Of a stretch of DNA of 8,601 nucleotides, positions 1-6,266 are shown piece after piece; within the stretch, counting starts at the first letter, position 1, and every line of letters begins with the position of its first letter. The stretch lies in the NCBI GenBank assembly GCA_013694845.1, contig JACDBQ010000037.1:1-8601 (forward strand), read 5' to 3'. The position numbers and the translations under genes were made by a program. This DNA comes from Acidobacteriota bacterium (lineage in GTDB: Bacteria > Acidobacteriota > Vicinamibacteria > Vicinamibacterales > 2-12-FULL-66-21). Below the pieces are notes generated by a model. The model searched no databases. It worked only from the letters and a program-made list of their open reading frames with translations, and was not told the DNA's origin.

Positions 1-182
1 CGCGGGAAACCGGTGCGACCGTCGTCGGCGCGGCGTCGATCATCGATCGAGGCAACAACGAGGCGACGCTCGGCCTTCCGCTCCATGCGCTGGTCAAGCT
101 GGACGTTCCGACCTACCAACCCGACGCGTGCCCGCTGTGCGCCAAGGGTGATCCGGTGGTGAAGCCCGGGTCGCGCGGGTGA
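1..182 (+). CDS. pyrE: Orotate phosphoribosyltransferase, C-terminal fragment
   Basis: The last 59 codons of a gene that begins before the window; the reading frame starts at base 3 and ends with TGA at 180-182. The enzyme joins orotate to PRPP to make OMP in de novo pyrimidine synthesis, in the cytoplasm. The visible tail has the family features: the strand GATVVGAASIIDRG at the end of the phosphoribosyltransferase fold, then LHALVKLDVPTYQPDACPLC and a closing GDPVVKPGSRG. The ending with a C-P-L-C pair and VKPGSR is typical of a PyrE subgroup found in several Gram-negative phyla. The PRPP-binding loop and catalytic residues lie outside the window and cannot be checked. The gene is followed by a 177-bp gap, so it may not share a transcript with truA. 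Another type I phosphoribosyltransferase is possible but less likely given the tail. Confidence 0.85.
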   Translation, partial: RETGATVVGAASIIDRGNNEATLGLPLHALVKLDVPTYQPDACPLCAKGDPVVKPGSRG

Positions 183-239
183 GTTGAATGAAGAACGGTG
201 CCCACGAGGTTACGCGAGCTGACGCTGTTTCACCACGCA

Positions 240-331
240 CACGACGACACGACGACCCATTTGTAGGAGCCTCGAGTTACAGGGCCACAAGATGGCTGAC
301 CGTCGAGCCGTCGCGTCGTCGTGCCGTCGTG
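240..331. repeat. Inverted pair of 8-bp tandem repeats in the pyrE-truA gap
   Basis: The left arm, 240-256, contains two perfect copies of ACGACGAC (241-248 and 249-256). The right arm, 315-331, overlaps two perfect copies of CGTCGTGC (317-324 and 325-332). The arms are reverse complements over 17 bases with a single A/C mismatch and enclose a 58-bp spacer (257-314). Transcribed RNA could fold into a long-looped stem, or the pair may be a small dispersed intergenic element. The GTG at 321, an upstream candidate start for truA, falls inside the right arm, which argues for the later start. No transposase or target-site duplication is visible. The low-complexity CGT/ACG content means chance expansion cannot be excluded. 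Confidence 0.5.
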
Positions 332-350
332 CGGGCCGAAGGCCAATGTC

Positions 351-355
351 GGTGA
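351..355 (+). promoter_or_regulatory. Ribosome binding site supporting the TTG start of truA
   Basis: GGTGA at 351-355 matches part of the anti-Shine-Dalgarno complement GGAGGTGA and sits 4 nt before TTG at 360. Spacing is short but workable. No comparable motif precedes the upstream in-frame GTG at 321. Confidence 0.4.
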
Positions 356-359
356 CACC

Positions 360-1124
360 TTGCCACGAACCCTGAGGCTCATTCTTCAATACGACGGCAC
401 TGACTACGTCGGCTGGCAGCGCCAGGCGTCCGGCACGTCCATCCAGGGCCTCCTCGAGGAGGCGTTGCGGCCGATCGAAGGCGGCGCGGTCACGGTGCAT
501 GGCGCCGGGAGGACGGATGCCGGCACCCACGCGTCGGGACAGGTGGCAAGCTGCAGGCTCGAGGCCGTCATCGAGGCGGCTAGACTGGTGCGCGCGCTGA
601 ATGCCGTGCTGCCGCCCGAGGTGCGGGTCGCACGCGCGGACGTGGTGGCTGACGATTTTCATGCCCGCTTCAGCGCTACCGGCAAGATCTACGACTACCG
701 GATCGTGAACGACCGCTTCGTGTCTCCCTTCCTTCGCCGCTACGTGTGGCACGTGGGCCCGTCTCTGGACCTCGAGGCGATGCGCGTGGCAGCCCTGTCC
801 CTGCTCGGCGAGCACGACTTCGCAGCGTTCCAGGGGACCAGGTCTAAGGTACCGACCTCAGTCCGCACCGTGCGGAAGATCGAATGGTCGGGGACGGGAC
901 GCTCCGATGCGCCGCTCGTCTTCACGATTGAGGGGGACGGGTTTCTCAGGCACATGGTCCGCATCATTGCCGGCACGCTGGCTGACATCGGCGCCGGCCG
1001 GACGTCAGCGACCGCGATGCCTGAGATCCTCGCTTCCAGGGCGCGTGTGCGCGCCGGGGCGACGGCCCCGGCCTCGGGCCTGACGCTCCGGGAAGTCCTT
1101 TATTCGCATAAAATAGCGCCGTAG
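360..1124 (+). CDS. truA: tRNA pseudouridine(38-40) synthase TruA
   Basis: Converts uridines 38-40 in the anticodon arm of many tRNAs to pseudouridine; cytoplasmic. From the TTG start the protein is 254 aa, near the 270 aa of E. coli TruA. Seen: the N-terminal LRLILQYDGTDYVGWQRQ (residues 5-22), the catalytic block GAGRTDAGTHA with nucleophile Asp53, and the C-terminal-half core FLRHMVRIIAGTLADIG. The start is uncertain. An in-frame GTG at 321 would add 13 residues (MPSCGPKANVGDT) unlike the family, and it lies inside an inverted repeat. The TTG gives the usual short lead-in MPRTLRL and has GGTGA upstream. The stop TAG at 1122-1124 directly abuts the ATG of uppS, so the two are probably on one transcript. 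The functional call is very secure; the start is not. Confidence 0.95.
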   Translation: MPRTLRLILQYDGTDYVGWQRQASGTSIQGLLEEALRPIEGGAVTVHGAGRTDAGTHASGQVASCRLEAVIEAARLVRALNAVLPPEVRVARADVVADDFHARFSATGKIYDYRIVNDRFVSPFLRRYVWHVGPSLDLEAMRVAALSLLGEHDFAAFQGTRSKVPTSVRTVRKIEWSGTGRSDAPLVFTIEGDGFLRHMVRIIAGTLADIGAGRTSATAMPEILASRARVRAGATAPASGLTLREVLYSHKIAP

Positions 1125-1910
1125 ATGTCGCTCGAAGCCCTCCTCGCGGCGGTGCCGGCCGGGTCCCCGGAAGAGGGGCTGGCGCGCCAGGTGAAGTTCG
1201 AGCGTCTGCCCCGGCACATCGCTGTGATCATGGACGGCAACGGCCGGTGGGCGGCCCAGCGCCACCTGCCGCGCGTCGAGGGACACCGCGCCGGGATCGA
1301 CTCCGTCCGAGACATCGTGGAAAGCTCGGCGCGTGTCGGCATTCCAGTCTTGACGCTGTATGCGTTCTCGGTGGAGAACTGGAAGCGGCCCATCACCGAA
1401 GTGTCGACGCTGATGTCGCTGCTCAAGCGCTACCTGCGGCTCGAGCTGAATACGCTGCTCCGCAACAACATCCGCTTCAAGGTGATTGGACGCTTCGAGG
1501 AGTTGTCGCCGGACGTGCAGACCGAGCTCAAGGCTGCCGAAGACCGGACGGCGTCGAACAGCGGCATGCAGTTCAACATCGCGCTCAATTATGGCGGCCG
1601 TGCCGAGATCGTCGAGGCGGCCCGCCGGATGCTCGCCAGCGGCGTGGACCCCGAGGCGCTGGACGAGGCGCGGTTTGCCGGCTTTCTCTACACCGCCGGT
1701 CAGCCGGATCCGGACCTGCTCATCCGGACGAGCGGGGAGATGCGCGTCAGCAACTTCCTGCTCTGGCAGATCGCGTATGCGGAGATCTGGGTGACCGACA
1801 CGCTGTGGCCGGACTTCCGCGCGCGCCACCTTCTCGAAGCCATCATCGACTATCAGAAACGTGACCGGCGTTACGGCGGTATCACGCAGCCGGTGGTCGC
1901 CGGCCGCTGA
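1125..1910 (+). CDS. uppS: Isoprenyl transferase (di-trans,poly-cis-undecaprenyl-diphosphate synthase)
   Basis: Condenses isopentenyl diphosphate onto farnesyl diphosphate to make undecaprenyl diphosphate, the carrier lipid for peptidoglycan and surface polysaccharide; works at the inner face of the membrane. The protein is 261 aa. Seen: HIAVIMDGNGRWA with catalytic Asp37, EGHRAG (50-57), FSVENWKRP (81-89), and IRTSGEMRVSNFLLWQIAYAE (200-220). Arg201, Arg207, Ser209 and Glu220 align with E. coli Arg194, Arg200, Ser202 and Glu213. The start ATG follows the truA stop with no gap and lacks an obvious ribosome binding site, so it probably depends on coupled translation. An in-frame GTG at 1191 would drop 22 non-conserved residues and is the alternative. 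The stop overlaps the cdsA start by one base. Product chain length (C55 or other) cannot be read from sequence alone. Confidence 0.97.
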   Translation: MSLEALLAAVPAGSPEEGLARQVKFERLPRHIAVIMDGNGRWAAQRHLPRVEGHRAGIDSVRDIVESSARVGIPVLTLYAFSVENWKRPITEVSTLMSLLKRYLRLELNTLLRNNIRFKVIGRFEELSPDVQTELKAAEDRTASNSGMQFNIALNYGGRAEIVEAARRMLASGVDPEALDEARFAGFLYTAGQPDPDLLIRTSGEMRVSNFLLWQIAYAEIWVTDTLWPDFRARHLLEAIIDYQKRDRRYGGITQPVVAGR

Positions 1911-2698
1911 TGGCGCGCGTCCTCAGCGCGCTCGTCCTGCTGCCCGTGGTGATCGGCACCGTGTGGTTCCTGCCACCGGTCGCCACGCTCGCGCTGGCCG
2001 CGATCGCGTCGCTGCTGGCGTTCATGGAATACGCGGCCATCGCCCGGGCGCTCGGTGCGCGGGTGCCGCGGACGATCGTCGGCGTGGCAGTCGTGGCGGC
2101 GTGTGTTGCGATCGGCGGCGGCTTCGCGGCGGTAGACATGATCCTCATGAGTGCGGTCATCGTGGTTGGCGCCCTCGCCATCGGGTCGGGCACCCCTGGC
2201 GCCTCGGTGCTGCGCGACTCGGCCGCCTCGATCCTTCCAATCGCCTATATCGGCTTGCCGCTCGGCGCCATCGCGGCCGTGCGCGGCGTCGCCGGTCGCG
2301 AAGCCGTGCTGCTGTTGATGGTGACCATTGTCGTCAGCGACTCGGCCCAGTATTACTGCGGCCGCAGCTTCGGCCGCCTTCCGCTGGCGCCGGCGATCAG
2401 CCCTAAGAAGACGCTCGAAGGGGCCGTCGGCGGCCTGGTGTTCGGGACGCTGGCGATGACGATCGGTGGCCGCTGGGTGTTCCCGGATGCGTCCCTGGTG
2501 TTGATGGTCCTGGTGAGCGCGTGCATCGCCCTGCTCGGGATCGTGGGCGATCTGTTCGAATCGATGCTGAAACGGAGCGCCGGCGTGAAGGATTCGTCGC
2601 AGATCATCCCGGGGCACGGGGGGGTGCTGGATCGGATCGACAGCTGGTTGTTTGCCGCGCCTCTTTATTACGCATTCGCGCGCTACCTGCGTCTCTGA
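1910..2698 (+). CDS. cdsA: Phosphatidate cytidylyltransferase (CDP-diglyceride synthase)
   Basis: Makes CDP-diacylglycerol from phosphatidic acid and CTP, releasing pyrophosphate; the branch point for all bacterial phospholipids. Integral inner-membrane enzyme, 262 aa, with repeated hydrophobic segments from residue 4 to about 210. Seen: SDSAQYYCGRSFGRL (143-157) leading to ISPKKTLEG (163-171), and a complete CdsA family signature at residues 218-244, from SMLKRSAGVKDSS to HGGVLDRID, which holds the metal- and CTP-handling aspartates. The start ATG overlaps the uppS TGA by one base (TGATG at 1908-1912), and the gene's own TGA overlaps the dxr ATG in the same way, so translation is very likely coupled through all three. 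A seven-G run at 2618-2624 sits inside the signature, but the frame is intact. Confidence 0.96.
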   Translation: MARVLSALVLLPVVIGTVWFLPPVATLALAAIASLLAFMEYAAIARALGARVPRTIVGVAVVAACVAIGGGFAAVDMILMSAVIVVGALAIGSGTPGASVLRDSAASILPIAYIGLPLGAIAAVRGVAGREAVLLLMVTIVVSDSAQYYCGRSFGRLPLAPAISPKKTLEGAVGGLVFGTLAMTIGGRWVFPDASLVLMVLVSACIALLGIVGDLFESMLKRSAGVKDSSQIIPGHGGVLDRIDSWLFAAPLYYAFARYLRL

Positions 2699-3882
2699 TG
2701 ACGCGTGTTGCCATCCTCGGCTCTACCGGTTCGATCGGGCAGAGCGCGCTCGCGGTGGTGGCGGCGCATCCCGCCCGGTTGTCGGTCGTCGCGATGGCGG
2801 CAGGCGGGAACATCAACCGTTTCGTCGACCAGCTCTGCGTCGTCCGGCCACACACCGTGGCGATGGCCTCTTCGTCTGGGGCCGAAGCGGTCCGGGCCGA
2901 GGCACGGCGTCGGGGTGTCGCGCCCCCAGTCGTGCTGAGCGGCGCCGATGGCCTGATCGCGGTCGCCACCCACCCTGACGCGGACATCGTGCTGTTCGCC
3001 TCGTCCGGTACTGCCGCGCTCGACGCCGTGCTGGCGGCGATCGACGCCGGGAAGACGATTGCGATCGCGAACAAAGAGATCCTGGTGATGGCGGGCGCGA
3101 TCGTGATGAAGGCCGCCCGTGAGCGGGGCGTGCTCGTGTTACCGGTAGACAGCGAGCACAACGCGATCCACCAGTGCGTGCACGGTCGCGACCCTGGTGA
3201 TATCCGGCGGTTGATTCTGACGGCATCCGGCGGGCCGTTCCGGGGCTATTCCGCCGAGGCCCTCCGCGAGGTGACACCAGCGGACGCCCTGCGCCATCCG
3301 ACGTGGCGAATGGGCCCGAAGATCACGATCGATTCCGCCACCCTCATGAACAAGGGCCTCGAGGTCATCGAAGCACGCTGGCTGTTCGACGTCGATCGTG
3401 CTCGCATCGATGTCGTCGTGCACCCGCAGTCGGTCGTGCATTCGATGGTCGAGCTGACGGACGGATCGATCATCGCGCAGCTGGGTGTGACGGACATGCA
3501 GCTGCCCATTCAGTACGCGTTCTCCTTTCCCGAGCGGTGGGCGGCGCCGCTGCCGCCGCTCGATCTCGTGGCGGCCGGGCGGCTGGACTTCGAATCACCC
3601 GACGTCGCACGATTCCCGTGCCTCGGCCTTGCGTTCCGCGCCCTGGAAGGCGACGCCGGGTTACCGGTCGTCCTCAACGCCGCGAACGAGGTAGCCGTCG
3701 CTCGGTTCCTCGACGGACAACTGGGATTCAACGCCATCCCGGACCTCATCTGCGTGACCATGGACGCGTACGAGCGGGGCGGCCCGCGGCCGGTCCAGAG
3801 TCTCGAGGACGTCCGAAGGATCGACGTCTGGGCACGCGATTTCGCGCAGCGCCGGACGCATGCGGTAGAATCTGAAATCTAG
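2698..3882 (+). CDS. dxr: 1-deoxy-D-xylulose 5-phosphate reductoisomerase
   Basis: Rearranges and reduces DXP to 2-C-methyl-D-erythritol 4-phosphate with NADPH, the committed step of the MEP isoprenoid route; cytoplasmic. The protein is 394 aa, the usual family size. Seen: the nucleotide-binding ILGSTGSIG (6-14), ANKEILVMAG (124-133), PVDSEHNAI with metal ligands Asp151 and Glu153, SGGPFR (177-182), and DSATLMNKGLEVIEARWLF with Glu222 as third ligand, followed by HPQSVVHSMVE and LNAANEVAVARFL. The loop between the first two ligands and Glu222 is ten residues shorter than in E. coli. The frame is open upstream to 2521, but that stretch is the shadow of cdsA. ATG 2698 overlaps the cdsA stop and places GSTGSIG at its normal distance from the N-terminus. 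Fosmidomycin-family inhibitors target this enzyme. It is the last gene of the coupled block. Confidence 0.98.
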   Translation: MTRVAILGSTGSIGQSALAVVAAHPARLSVVAMAAGGNINRFVDQLCVVRPHTVAMASSSGAEAVRAEARRRGVAPPVVLSGADGLIAVATHPDADIVLFASSGTAALDAVLAAIDAGKTIAIANKEILVMAGAIVMKAARERGVLVLPVDSEHNAIHQCVHGRDPGDIRRLILTASGGPFRGYSAEALREVTPADALRHPTWRMGPKITIDSATLMNKGLEVIEARWLFDVDRARIDVVVHPQSVVHSMVELTDGSIIAQLGVTDMQLPIQYAFSFPERWAAPLPPLDLVAAGRLDFESPDVARFPCLGLAFRALEGDAGLPVVLNAANEVAVARFLDGQLGFNAIPDLICVTMDAYERGGPRPVQSLEDVRRIDVWARDFAQRRTHAVESEI

Positions 3883-3892
3883 CCTCACTTTT

Positions 3893-3922
3893 GCTAGTGG
3901 CTGAGCCTTTGCAGCCACCAGC
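3893..3922 (+). other. Imperfect hairpin just after dxr
   Basis: Arms 3893-3903 (GCTAGTGGCTG) and 3912-3922 (CAGCCACCAGC) pair over 11 positions with one A/C mismatch around an 8-nt loop. It begins 10 nt after the dxr stop. No T-run follows on the plus strand, so it does not look like an intrinsic terminator. It could slow or stabilise the 3' end of the dxr transcript, or simply mark the left part of the rseP promoter, since a -24/-12 motif lies inside it. Confidence 0.45.
3898..3913 (+). promoter_or_regulatory. Candidate sigma-54 (-24/-12) promoter for rseP
   Basis: TGGC at 3898-3901 and TTGCA at 3909-3913 give GG-N10-GC, the spacing required by RpoN. Compared with TGGCACG-N4-TTGCW, the -12 half is perfect, while the ACG after TGGC is replaced by TGA. 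The predicted transcript start is near 3924, leaving a leader of about 96 nt before the rseP GTG. The site overlaps the hairpin at 3893-3922. It is weaker than the site at 6226. No activator-binding site is recognised, although dxr coding sequence upstream could contain one. Confidence 0.35.
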
Positions 3923-4019
3923 GGAACACAGAGAAAATCCCGGGTATCTCTCTTGATGGCGTTGAGAACAGCGCCGCTCGCGAGATGCAGACGGGCTCAA
4001 AAATTACAGAAAGATCCGC

Positions 4020-5339
4020 GTGACAACGATTCTGTCCTTCGTATTCGTGCTGGGCGTGCTGATCTTCGTGCACGAGCTCGGACACTTCATGATGGCCCGC
4101 CGCATCGGCGTGCGAGTGCTGACGTTCTCCCTCGGGTTCGGCCCGAAATTGATAAACGTCAAGCGCGGGGATACCGAGTACTGCATCAGCGCCATCCCGC
4201 TCGGCGGCTACGTGAAGATGGCGGGTGAGAACCCCGAAGACAATCGTACCGGTGCGCCGGACGAGTTCCTTTCGAAGTCCAAGTGGCAACGGTTCCAGGT
4301 ACTCGTGATGGGGCCGGTCATGAACCTGGCCCTCGCCCTCATCGTCATGGCGCTGGTGCTGTATCAGGGTGCGCCGGTGCCGGCTTTCGAGAACGATCCG
4401 GTTGTCGTCGGTGCTTTCGGCGATGGATCGGTGGCCAAAGCGGCAGGCCTCGAAGTGGGTGACCGGATCTCCGGGCTCGATGGGTATCCTGTTTACAACT
4501 GGAAGAGCTTCTCGATGGCGGTCGCGACCAAGGCAAACCGCCCCGTGACCCTCCAGGTTGAGAGGAACGGCGCCACCCTCCAGAAGCTCCTTACGCCTGC
4601 CGCGCAGAGCAAGTACGAGATCGGCGACATCGGGATCGTGCCCGTGCTCAACCCAGAGGTGAACCGCCTCAGCACGGGTGAAGCCGCGGAAGAGGCCGGA
4701 CTCAAGCCGGGAGACGTCGTCCTCGCCGCCGCCGGGGAGCGCAACATTGGCTACGCCCGCCTGGTGGCGATCATTCAGGCCAGTCCCGGCAAGCCAGTGG
4801 TGTTCGACGTCCGGCGCGAGGATGGACGGACCGAGCAGGTCACGATCACCCCGCGCACGGTCGACAACGTCGCACGGATCGGCGCCTTATTCCATGCTTA
4901 CGAAGTTGACAAGGCCGATCCGACGATCGTCGAAGCCTTCAAACTGAGCGCGAAGCAGAACTGGGAGTGGACCACCCTGATCATGACGACCATGAAAGGG
5001 CTCTTCACCCGCGACACCCCGATGAAGCAGCTGATGGGCCCGGTCGGCATCGCCGAGATGTCGGGGAACGCCGCCGAACAGGGATGGCTGCAGCTCTTCA
5101 CGCTCATGGCCATGATCAGCCTCAACCTCGGGCTGTTAAATCTGATGCCCATACCGGTGCTCGATGGCGGCCACATCCTGATCCTCGCCCTCGAGGGCGT
5201 GTCGCGCCGTGACTTCTCGATGAAGGTGAAAGAGAAGATGCTGATGGTCGGATTCGTATTGCTCCTCACGCTCATGGTTACGGTCATTTATAACGACCTG
5301 ACCCGCGTCGAGTGGCTGCAGAAGCTGAACCCGTTTTAG
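4020..5339 (+). CDS. rseP: Site-2 zinc metalloprotease, RseP family, with two PDZ domains
   Basis: Intramembrane protease that cuts membrane-bound substrates already trimmed by another protease, classically anti-sigma factors in envelope stress; it also clears signal-peptide remnants. The protein is 439 aa in the inner membrane. Seen: a first membrane segment (about 2-22) ending in the zinc motif HELGH (His18, Glu19, His22), SAIPLGGYVKMAGE (57-70), a second segment (about 93-115), PDZ1 (about 125-185), PDZ2 (about 205-270, with GLKPGDVV), a third segment (about 355-378) ending in NLMPIPVLDGGH with the third zinc ligand Asp382, and a last segment (about 407-424). The GTG start gives the normal short N-terminus; only a weak purine stretch precedes it. 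Following dxr after a 137-bp gap matches the common uppS-cdsA-dxr-rseP order. bamA, the usual next gene, is not here. The substrate is unknown. Confidence 0.96.
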   Translation: MTTILSFVFVLGVLIFVHELGHFMMARRIGVRVLTFSLGFGPKLINVKRGDTEYCISAIPLGGYVKMAGENPEDNRTGAPDEFLSKSKWQRFQVLVMGPVMNLALALIVMALVLYQGAPVPAFENDPVVVGAFGDGSVAKAAGLEVGDRISGLDGYPVYNWKSFSMAVATKANRPVTLQVERNGATLQKLLTPAAQSKYEIGDIGIVPVLNPEVNRLSTGEAAEEAGLKPGDVVLAAAGERNIGYARLVAIIQASPGKPVVFDVRREDGRTEQVTITPRTVDNVARIGALFHAYEVDKADPTIVEAFKLSAKQNWEWTTLIMTTMKGLFTRDTPMKQLMGPVGIAEMSGNAAEQGWLQLFTLMAMISLNLGLLNLMPIPVLDGGHILILALEGVSRRDFSMKVKEKMLMVGFVLLLTLMVTVIYNDLTRVEWLQKLNPF

Positions 5340-5342
5340 AGG
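5337..5342 (+). promoter_or_regulatory. Ribosome binding site for the DUF1028 gene
   Basis: TAGAGG at 5337-5342 combines the rseP stop codon with an AGAGG Shine-Dalgarno motif 8 nt before ATG 5351. This fixes the start over an in-frame ATG at 5312 that lies inside rseP and would spoil the signal peptide. It also suggests coupling to rseP translation. Confidence 0.6.
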
Positions 5343-5350
5343 CTGTTCGC

Positions 5351-6106
5351 ATGCGTGCGATTGTCGTCGCTCTCGCCTGGGCCCTCGCATCGTGGGGACC
5401 AGCCGTGCCACCCCAGGTCCCACTTCCTGATCCTGTCGCCACGTTCTCGATCCTCGGCTACGACCCGGCCACTGGCGAGGTGGGCGGCGCCGTGCAGTCC
5501 CGGGTCTTCGCCGTCGGCAACGGGGTGCTCTGGGCCGAGGCCGACACCGGCATTGTCACCACCCAGGCCATAGTCGACGTGAGTTACGGGCCGAAGGGTC
5601 TCGCACTGCTCCGCGCTGGCATGAAGCCCGACGCGATCGTGAAGGCGATCCTCGACAGCGATCCCGATCCCGGTTACCGTGGCCAGCCATGGCCCAAGGC
5701 CGGCCGCCAGTTCGCCGTCATGGATGCCAAAGGCAGTTACGCCGTTCATACCGGGCCCGGCGCCACGGCGTGGGCGGGTCACAAGACCGGAACGTTCTGT
5801 ACCGCCCAGGGCAACATACTTGCGGGCGAAGCGGTTGTGACCGACATGGTTGCGGCCTTCGAAAAGACAGAGGGACATCTATCGCGGCGACTGATGGCGG
5901 CGCTCGAAGCCGGGCAGGCGGCGGGCGGCGACAAGCGAGGCATGCAGTCGGCGGCAATGCTCATCGTGAAGAAAAACGGCGGCGTCTGGTTGAATAACGA
6001 CGTCGTGCTGCGACTTCAGGTCGACGAAGCGTCACAGGGCAATCCGCTCCAGGAGCTCCGGCGGGTCGTCGACTACTGGAACGAACGCCAGCGCCCGCGT
6101 CGGTGA
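5351..6106 (+). CDS. Exported DUF1028 family protein (Ntn-hydrolase-like fold)
   Basis: 251 aa. Residues 1-18 look like a signal peptide (MRAIVVALAWALASWGPA), with the alanine at 18 a plausible cleavage point, so the protein should be periplasmic or secreted. The rest follows the DUF1028 pattern: ATFSILGYDPATGEVGGAVQ (30-49), SRVFAVGNGVLWAEADTG, VSYGPKGLALLRAG, a central AVMDAKGSYAVHTGPGATAW, AGHKTGTFCTAQGNILAG, and a C-terminal region ending in a charged helix. DUF1028 is placed in the Ntn-hydrolase structural group; I know of no settled substrate. In cytosolic members the TFSI threonine comes right after the initiator Met, whereas here Thr31 follows an export signal. The gene starts 11 nt after the rseP stop with a good ribosome binding site, so the two are probably co-transcribed. 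There is no C-terminal peptidoglycan-binding domain, which some relatives carry. Family call secure, activity unknown. Confidence 0.88.
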   Translation: MRAIVVALAWALASWGPAVPPQVPLPDPVATFSILGYDPATGEVGGAVQSRVFAVGNGVLWAEADTGIVTTQAIVDVSYGPKGLALLRAGMKPDAIVKAILDSDPDPGYRGQPWPKAGRQFAVMDAKGSYAVHTGPGATAWAGHKTGTFCTAQGNILAGEAVVTDMVAAFEKTEGHLSRRLMAALEAGQAAGGDKRGMQSAAMLIVKKNGGVWLNNDVVLRLQVDEASQGNPLQELRRVVDYWNERQRPRR

Positions 6107-6224
6107 CTCGGGGCTGAAGCCGAGAGCCGAAAGTCAGACGAACAGCGCGAACACTCGTCCGTCCCCCCAGCAGGGCACTTCACTGGTGTCCCTTCGAAAA
6201 TCCTCGTAGAAACGCCACTCTTTT

Positions 6225-6241
6225 CTGGCACAGCCGTTGCG
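6225..6241 (+). promoter_or_regulatory. Sigma-54 (RpoN) promoter upstream of the secreted orphan gene
   Basis: TGGCAC at 6226-6231 and TTGC at 6237-6240 are separated by five bases, giving GG-N10-GC. Against YTGGCACGRNNNTTGCW it matches everywhere except the G after TGGCAC (A here) and the final W (G here). It lies in an intergenic gap, on the correct strand, with predicted start near 6252, a few bases before the AGGAGG at 6255. If equal base frequencies are assumed, ten fixed positions would occur by chance about 0.02 times in both strands of this window. Transcription would need an activator ATPase; its binding site is not recognised. Confidence 0.7.
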
Positions 6242-6254
6242 CTCGCCGCCTGGC

Positions 6255-6260
6255 AGGAGG
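6255..6260 (+). promoter_or_regulatory. Strong ribosome binding site for the 303-aa secreted protein
   Basis: AGGAGG, a near-perfect Shine-Dalgarno core, is 6 nt before ATG 6267. It chooses this start over the in-frame ATG-equivalent at 6237, which lies within the -12 box of the promoter. Confidence 0.75.
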
Positions 6261-6266
6261 ACGCCT

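Noticed and set aside
188..355. 55-codon open frame with ATG at 188 in the pyrE-truA gap
   Set aside because: Its translation is arginine-rich and runs through the inverted tandem repeats. It has no clear ribosome binding site and no recognisable motif, so it is probably chance in GC-rich DNA.
321..359. GTG 321 as the truA start
   Set aside because: The 13 added residues do not resemble TruA N-termini, no ribosome binding site precedes it, and the codon lies inside the repeat arm. Not excluded outright.
747..763. TGGCACGTGGG inside truA as a sigma-54 -24 box
   Set aside because: It has a good -24 half, but no TTGC or GC at the required spacing, and it is within coding sequence.
2618..2624. 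Seven-G tract in cdsA (and another at 6967-6973) as a phase-variation or frameshift site
   Set aside because: Both genes read through in the correct frame. Seven G in a GC-rich coding region is not unusual, and the cdsA tract simply encodes the conserved Gly-Gly.
2521..2697. Upstream extension of dxr
   Set aside because: It overlaps the cdsA C-terminal signature in another frame and would push the NADPH motif 59 residues from the N-terminus, unlike the family.
6107..6124. CTCGG/CCGAG hairpin right after the DUF1028 stop as a terminator
   Set aside because: Only five base pairs with an 8-nt loop and no T-run; too weak to call.
6137..6200. CGAACA direct repeats (about 6138-6152) and the GGGCAC/GTGTCCC imperfect palindrome as activator sites for the sigma-54 promoter
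   Set aside because: Short and imperfect. The positions are close to the promoter, but without comparative data they cannot be separated from chance.
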